Shown piece by piece: positions 59,960 through 64,000 of a stretch of 64,000 bases of DNA. The notes beneath the pieces were generated by a model that did not search any database, was not told the DNA's origin, and saw nothing but the letters and a program-made list of their open reading frames with translations. Each line of letters starts with the position of its first letter. Positions within the stretch are counted from its first letter, which is position 1. Both the position numbers and the translations under genes were made by a program. Source of the DNA: Pectinophora gossypiella (lineage: Eukaryota; Arthropoda; Insecta; Lepidoptera; Gelechiidae); contig NC_065406.1 of the NCBI RefSeq assembly GCF_024362695.1, positions 15,996,001 to 16,060,000 of the forward strand, given 5' to 3'.

Positions 59960-60134
59960 CTGTTTATTCACATGTATTTTATGTTTTTTGAAAAGGACGT
60001 TTTGGGCCGAAAATTTTCTTGCAGCTTCTTTGCAGCAGTTTTAGGCAGATGAAACGTTCATTATGTAAACATTGACGATTCAAAGTGTAAGTGTGTTACC
60101 TACTGAATAAACATGTTTTTGAATTTGAATTATG
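59960..60134 (+). mobile_element. LINE-B tail
   Basis: 'aaaggacgttttgggccgaa', 'cagcagttttaggcagatga' and 'cctactgaataaacatgttt', then 'ttgaatttgaatt'. In head-away contact with a LINE-A tail. Confidence 0.72.
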
Positions 60135-60147
60135 TTACGTTTCTTTG

Positions 60148-60236
60148 GTTTTTTTTTGACATGACTTTTTGTAGATTTGCCGCAGATGGCATTAACTACT
60201 TGGCCGGACAAATGGGGAGCGCTGAAGACTCTCACT
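60148..60236 (+). repeat. Rep-1 5' fragment
   Basis: T-run, 'gacatgactttttgtagatt', 'ttaactacttggccggacaa' and 'ggagcgctgaagactctcac'. Confidence 0.7.
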
Positions 60237-60416
60237 TATGTTACGTGTAATAACAATTATTATCACACAAAACGGTCAGACCGAGCGAGCGGACAAACTC
60301 TTCATTTCCCACAAGAGGCGGCAAATTCCTCATTCGTCCGACAATTTATCCCTTTGTAGAGGCTGACGAAACACAGACAAGCAACAAGGCATTGTCTGTG
60401 GTCCCGCAAAGCCGTT

Positions 60417-60456
60417 GAATTTGCATACAAATACACCGTTTCTGTGATTTGCATGC
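60417..60456 (-). promoter_or_regulatory. Paired octamer (ATGCAAAT) motifs
   Basis: ATTTGCAT at 60419-60426 and 60447-60454, 28 bp apart in the same orientation. Known: ATGCAAAT is the binding site of POU-domain factors. CTATAAAT follows at 60501-60508. Inferred regulatory role only; it lies in a repeat-free patch (60240-60700). Confidence 0.3.
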
Positions 60457-60562
60457 CTATATTCTTTATCTCGCGTGTGTAGACGCTGAAGTATAGCCTG
60501 CTATAAATTACTGCGAGCCTGTATAATTGGATACGTGAGTGACGCCGCTTTGGCACGAAAAA

Positions 60563-60712
60563 ATGAAATCCCCAAGAACAATAGAGTTAGGACTCTGCGA
60601 TATTGATCTGATGTTCTCTCTCTGGGTTTTATTTGGTTTAGTCAAAGAACTTGGAGGGGTGAACTTATTTTGTGTTTTCGAAAGAGCTTATCTGTTAGTT
60701 CTCACTTTGTGA
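60563..60712 (+). CDS. Small ORF, unproven
   Basis: 49 codons from ATG 60563 to TGA 60710-60712, reading MKSPRTIELGLCDIDLMFSL, WVLFGLVKELGGVNLFCVFE and RAYLLVLTL, hydrophobic overall. TATA-like CTATAAAT lies 55 bp upstream. The stop lies in 'ctcactttgtgagactgtct', a SINE-1-like scrap. It could be chance. Confidence 0.2.
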   Translation: MKSPRTIELGLCDIDLMFSLWVLFGLVKELGGVNLFCVFERAYLLVLTL

Positions 60713-60769
60713 GACTGTCTCTGGTTTAGACAGTACCGTGGAGGCTGTAGGCACTTGATCATAACATAA

Positions 60770-61108
60770 CATAACATAAATAGCCTATACTATATACGTC
60801 CCACTGCTGGGCACAGGCCTCCTCTCAATCAACCGGAGTGGGTATGGAGCATACTCCACCACGCTGCTCCACTGCGGGTTGGTGGAGGTGTTTTTACGGC
60901 TAATAGCCGGGACCAACGGCTTAACGTGCCCTCCGAAGCACAGAATCAACTTACTTTTTCGGACAATCAGGTGATTCAAGCCTGAAAAGTCCTTACCAAA
61001 CAAAGGACAGTCTCACAAAGTGATTTCGACAATGTCCCCATCGGGAATCGAACCCGGACCTCCAGATCGTGTGCCTAACGCTCTTACCACTAGACCACGG
61101 AGGCTGCT
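60770..61108 (-). mobile_element. SINE-1, full length
   Basis: Minus-strand head 'cctccgtggtctagtggtaa', B box 'gggttcgattcccgat', tail 'cccagcagtgggacgtatat'. It is flanked by repeated 'aacataacataacataaata' at its tail side, a simple tail expansion. Confidence 0.9.
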
Positions 61109-61404
61109 ACTCACGGAGGCACTTGATCATCAAATCAAAATGTACTCTTATGCACATATTATTTATATTGAAACATTTTAGAACATACACAACATTGGCA
61201 ATGTTTCCAGGCGACCAGGAAGTACTGATAATAGTTTAAGACGCGACGGAGGGATGGTACAATAAAAAAAAACAAGGTAATGAGAAAAAAAAACATTATT
61301 TCATTTCAAAATAAGATCATTCCATTATTTGGGAATCACATTAAGCGCTTGAACTGGGTTAATAACTACTTAGTACGTAAGTATGTCGTCGTTAATTAAG
61401 GGTC
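61109..61404. other. Unique stretch
   Basis: Nothing recognised. Confidence 0.3.
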
Positions 61405-61525
61405 TCCCTATCCATCCATAGGGAAGGCCCGTGCCCCAGCAGTGGGGACGTTAATGGGCTGATGATGATGATGATGGTGGCTCAATAGTAACCCTGACAC
61501 TAGGGTTGATAAATTCGGTCATTGA
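61405..61525 (+). mobile_element. SINE-3 tail joined to SINE-2 tail
   Basis: 'ctatccatccatagggaagg', 'agtggggacgttaatgggct' and GAT units to 61478. Then 'ggctcaatagtaaccctgac' and 'actagggttgataaattcgg' belong to SINE-2. Confidence 0.7.
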
Positions 61526-61557
61526 TTTCACAACCTAATAAATGTTTATTTTCTACA

Positions 61558-61775
61558 TTATTTTTTTTATATGTTTTTAACGTGACTTTTTGTAGAGTTG
61601 ACGAAAATAACATTAACTATTTGGTTCTCATTTAATACAAAATTAAAGACAACACGCCTGAGCCACCTGTTGTGTAAAAGGAGTGATAAATACTGCGCTA
61701 TAAAGCGGGTTCGGTATCGGGGTCCTGAAATGTTTTTTTTTCGCGAGATGATTGGCCGCCTCTACGGCCTTGGGG
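61558..61775 (+). mobile_element. Rep-1 copy, diverged
   Basis: 'aacgtgactttttgtagagt', 'gcgggttcggtatcggggtc' and 'ttggccgcctctacggcctt'. Confidence 0.6.
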
Positions 61776-62235
61776 TGCCGATGCTTTTCAGTACCGTCAT
61801 ATGTCCACTATGCTACATCCACCTTTCGAACTAACTACAATTCCCAACGTCAACGTTACTACTCCAATCCCCAATAGCTTTACTTGAAATCTGTTTGCAA
61901 GTAGCCGTTCAACAGATTCCAACCAGTGTTTGTGGTTGTAATAGGGATAGTAGACACTAACAGAGGTCAAGCTTCTAGAACATTGAGTCCGACAAATTAA
62001 TCGATGTCCGGACTTCAATTTGATTTGCTGAGTTCAAGATTTCTGATTCGATTCCCTGAACTCGAATTCTGAGGTGTTCTGTAATCTGTTTAGGATGGGT
62101 TGGGGATGGGAAGGTCTATTCTGTTTGCAAAGGTCGGCCGATATGTTCTACCTATTGACGTGAAAGCGTCTATTGTATTGCATCTAGCATTGTCTTCTCA
62201 TCATAGGAGAAATACTTGTATTATTATTACTTGTA
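61776..62235. other. Unique stretch
   Basis: Nothing recognised. Confidence 0.3.
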
Positions 62236-62249
62236 TCTAAAAAAAACAC

Positions 62250-62518
62250 GTATATCCCGATCGTGAGCATTACGCTCAACACGGGTCTAATCCAATGATT
62301 TTCGATTATCGAATATGTTTTAAAATTCAAGTTTGGATCATAAATAATTATCACGTGCTCACCGGTGAAGAAAAACATCGTGAGGAAACCCACGTTCTCG
62401 AGAAATGCGATTTGGAGGTATGTGACCTAACCTGTATTGGACTGGTTTACCCTTCGGGTTGGAGGGTCAGACAGCAGTCGCTTCTGTAAAAAACCGGACC
62501 TGTCAAAATCTTCAGGTT
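62250..62518 (+). mobile_element. SINE-4, plus-strand member of palindromic pair
   Basis: 'tatcacgtgctcaccggtga', 'cggtttacccttcgggttgg'-like text, 'aaaaccggacctgtcaaaat' and 'cttcaggttaag'. It is followed at once by an inverted copy. Confidence 0.75.
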
Positions 62519-62672
62519 AAGTCATCCCCCCTAGCATTATCCCGTTTTTTCCTGAAGATTTGATAGGTCCGGTTTTTTACAAAAGCGACTGCATGTCTGA
62601 CCTTCTAACCCGCGAAGGGAAAACCAGCCAATACAGGTTATGTCACATACCTCCAAAAATGCGTTTCACCCC
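62519..62672 (-). mobile_element. SINE-4, minus-strand member of palindromic pair
   Basis: 'cccctagcattatcccgttt', 'cctgaagatttgataggtcc', 'ctaacccgcgaagggaaaac' and 'tcacatacctccaaaaatgc'. Tail-to-tail with 62250-62518. Confidence 0.75.
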
Positions 62673-62824
62673 AAAACTTTTTTTTTGACCCTGTGTAAAC
62701 GGAATAACGCTATGGACATTAACGTTTCTAGAAACTATAAAGTTTACACAATTGATTCTATTGATACTTACGTATACCAAAGTTCCTCTACCAACCAAGA
62801 AAACCGTTAATTTTATTTGTATAG
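62673..62824. other. Short unique stretch, possible intron end
   Basis: AT-rich, ending 'ttaattttatttgtatag', an acceptor-like sequence. Confidence 0.35.
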
Positions 62825-62996
62825 GAGAGAACTTTCGTTACAAGGTTTAGAGTTATCCCAACAATGGAGCTCTGACCAGAGGAAGCTTTTGTTTCATCCT
62901 GTTGAAGATGTATTTTTACCTCACAAAGCATTATACGGATGCGGTTTGGCGCTCGATCCAGCAAATGGAAACAAATCGCGCGAATATTTTACATAA
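62825..62996 (+). CDS. Candidate terminal coding exon
   Basis: After 'tttatttgtatag', one base completes a codon and the frame continues RELSLQGLELSQQWSSDQRK, LLFHPVEDVFLPHKALYGCG, LALDPANGNKSREYFT and TAA (62994-62996), 57 codons. Composition and GC are coding-like. A canonical AATAAA follows at 63028-63033, 32 bases after the stop, which fits a last exon with a very short 3' UTR. The incoming phase is 2; no partner exon with that phase was identified. No family recognised. Confidence 0.4.
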
Positions 62997-63027
62997 GTCC
63001 GCTGCACCGTTTTAAAAGACCGAAGGA

Positions 63028-63033
63028 AATAAA
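63028..63033 (+). terminator. Candidate polyadenylation signal
   Basis: AATAAA just downstream of the stop of the candidate terminal exon. In AT-rich DNA this hexamer is common, so support is contextual only. Confidence 0.3.
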
Positions 63034-63205
63034 AGCAAAGACATTGATCGATAGATACCACTTTAGAATAATAAATTCTTGGTCGAGAGCAACCGCGGAA
63101 ATAAACTAACTAAAAGTAAATTAAACCTGAAGACTGCAAGATTTCTCTTTCATGTTTGAAAAATGTTAAACAAAAACTGAAACTTTAAACGAGTTGTAAA
63201 TAGAA

Positions 63206-63347
63206 GATCGTTTTGGTTTGTGGCGTAAGTTGGAGGAGCTGGCTGTAATTGTATGCGCATTTAAATCAAGACTGATTTTTAAACAATTTCAATATAATAG
63301 AACTGGTATGATATTTGTAACGTTGTTAGCGCAAATCGCAGTAAAAA
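63206..63347 (+). CDS. Candidate internal exon
   Basis: Bounded by 'gttgtaaatag' and a strong donor AGG/'gtaggt'. The open frame reads DRFGLWRKLEELAVIVCAFK, SRLIFKQFQYNRTGMIFVTL then LAQIAVKR. Incoming phase 1, outgoing phase 0. The acceptor lacks a pyrimidine tract, which weakens it. Shortly downstream Rep-2 begins (63370). Confidence 0.22.
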
Positions 63348-63369
63348 GGGTAGGTTTGAGAACAGAGAG

Positions 63370-63500
63370 TAGTCAAAGTTACATCCATCGCAAAATTAAC
63401 TAAGTTAACCACATCTTACCGCGCTTTCTGCTAGACCAATATCATAGATAGGTGGGGAGCCGTATCGCCAGTTATATGTGAAGCTATAAATAAATAGTTT
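63370..63500 (+). repeat. Rep-2 copy
   Basis: 'agtagtcaaagttacatcca', 'cttaccgcgctttctgctag' and 'ggtggggagccgtatcgcca'. Confidence 0.7.
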
Positions 63501-63654
63501 TAAAAATTACATAGACATTTCTATGCGACATTTGGTATTTATGATAAACCGCATAATTATGAATGAAGGTGCTAGCAAAACAATCGTATGCGCTTGCAGA
63601 ATTTATTACAATCTCTAACACAGAACAGACGATGTCGACTTTTGTTTTGTCGGT

Positions 63655-63725
63655 CTGGCTCAATAGACACCAGGTTGATGAGGTTGGTTATTGGTCACAC
63701 AACCAACACGAGATGCGAAAAATTT
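63655..63725 (+). mobile_element. SINE-2 tail scrap
   Basis: 'ggctcaatagacaccaggtt', 'gatgaggttggttattggtc' and 'acacaaccaacacgagatgc'. Confidence 0.55.
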
Positions 63726-64000
63726 ACAAGGTTATTTGCAACAAAGACCATACAGATTTAAATGCAAACCAAACCAATAAGTAAACATCTTGTCTAACAT
63801 AAATTGAGACCTAGGACTAAGTTCAATATTGCACCGTAAACGTTTCTCGGAATAAATAAATGTAATGTCTCGAGAGGAAACGCCATTTAAATTGCGATGG
63901 GAGTTGGTGGCGCATAGATAAAATTTACTTTACTTGTAAAAGCTGTAAAATATTGCTCTGGGTTTGATGCCAGTAATAAAGTTATTGCATTCGGTGCAGC
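63726..64000. other. Unique stretch to window end
   Basis: Nothing recognised. Confidence 0.3.

Overview
This is a eukaryotic, AT-rich nuclear window, and I infer a moth or butterfly (Lepidoptera). Basis: tRNA-headed SINEs whose tails read 'cccagcagtggga' or run into GAT repeats, LINE 3' ends of CR1/jockey-like and RTE-like type, many small inverted-repeat transposons (MITEs), short insect-type introns, and no operons or bacterial signals. I see no rRNA, no convincing functional tRNA gene and no CRISPR array.

Most of the window is layered transposon debris. Labels used below: SINE-1 (head 'cctccgtggtctagtggtta', tail 'cccagcagtggga'); SINE-2 (head 'ccgtggtccagtggttgag', tail 'cacaacccacacgata'); SINE-3 (head 'gctcggtggcgcagcgg', tail GAT repeats); SINE-4 (head 'gtggtagcgcagttgg', core 'ggacctgtcaaatcttcagg'); SINE-5 (tail 'caagagcgtggctcttaaat'); LINE-A tail ('agcaataaggccgcc' or 'agagataag' hairpin, then 'caataaagt'); LINE-B tail ('actgaataaagatatttttg'); Rep-1 ('gacgtgacttattgtagatt'); Rep-2 ('cctcaccgagctttctg'); Rep-3 to Rep-6, Rep-K, Rep-M and Rep-N are other dispersed repeats; MITE-1 to MITE-6 are small inverted-repeat elements. 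These labels are mine and are not database names.

Layout: 1-9.6 kb, mixed repeats and one unrecognised ORF. 9.7-13.5 kb, a ~270-bp-arm inverted repeat, an RTE fragment, and the one sizeable coding sequence, an intact reverse-transcriptase domain of a 5'-truncated LINE (11471-13141). 13.6-24.5 kb, MITEs, palindromes, SINEs and a LINE C-terminus. 24.9-27 kb, the least repeat-laden part and the best host-gene candidate: a possible 5' exon and two short coding exons (26711-26816 and 26879-26947) joined by a 62-bp intron in matching phase. 27-35 kb, MITE-1 dimers and a 1.77-kb element with perfect 37-bp ends. 35-40 kb, Rep-K with a nested perfect-TIR element, and a SINE split by a LINE. 40-53 kb, SINEs, a BEL/Pao integrase inverted duplication, two long-TIR elements and an 81-bp minisatellite. 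53-64 kb, LINE fragments, nested insertions and a few candidate exons (58864-59005, 62825-62996, 63206-63347).

No multi-gene system can be supported. The main biology is nested transposition, which gives a relative-age record, plus a few short candidate host exons whose identity I could not recognise.
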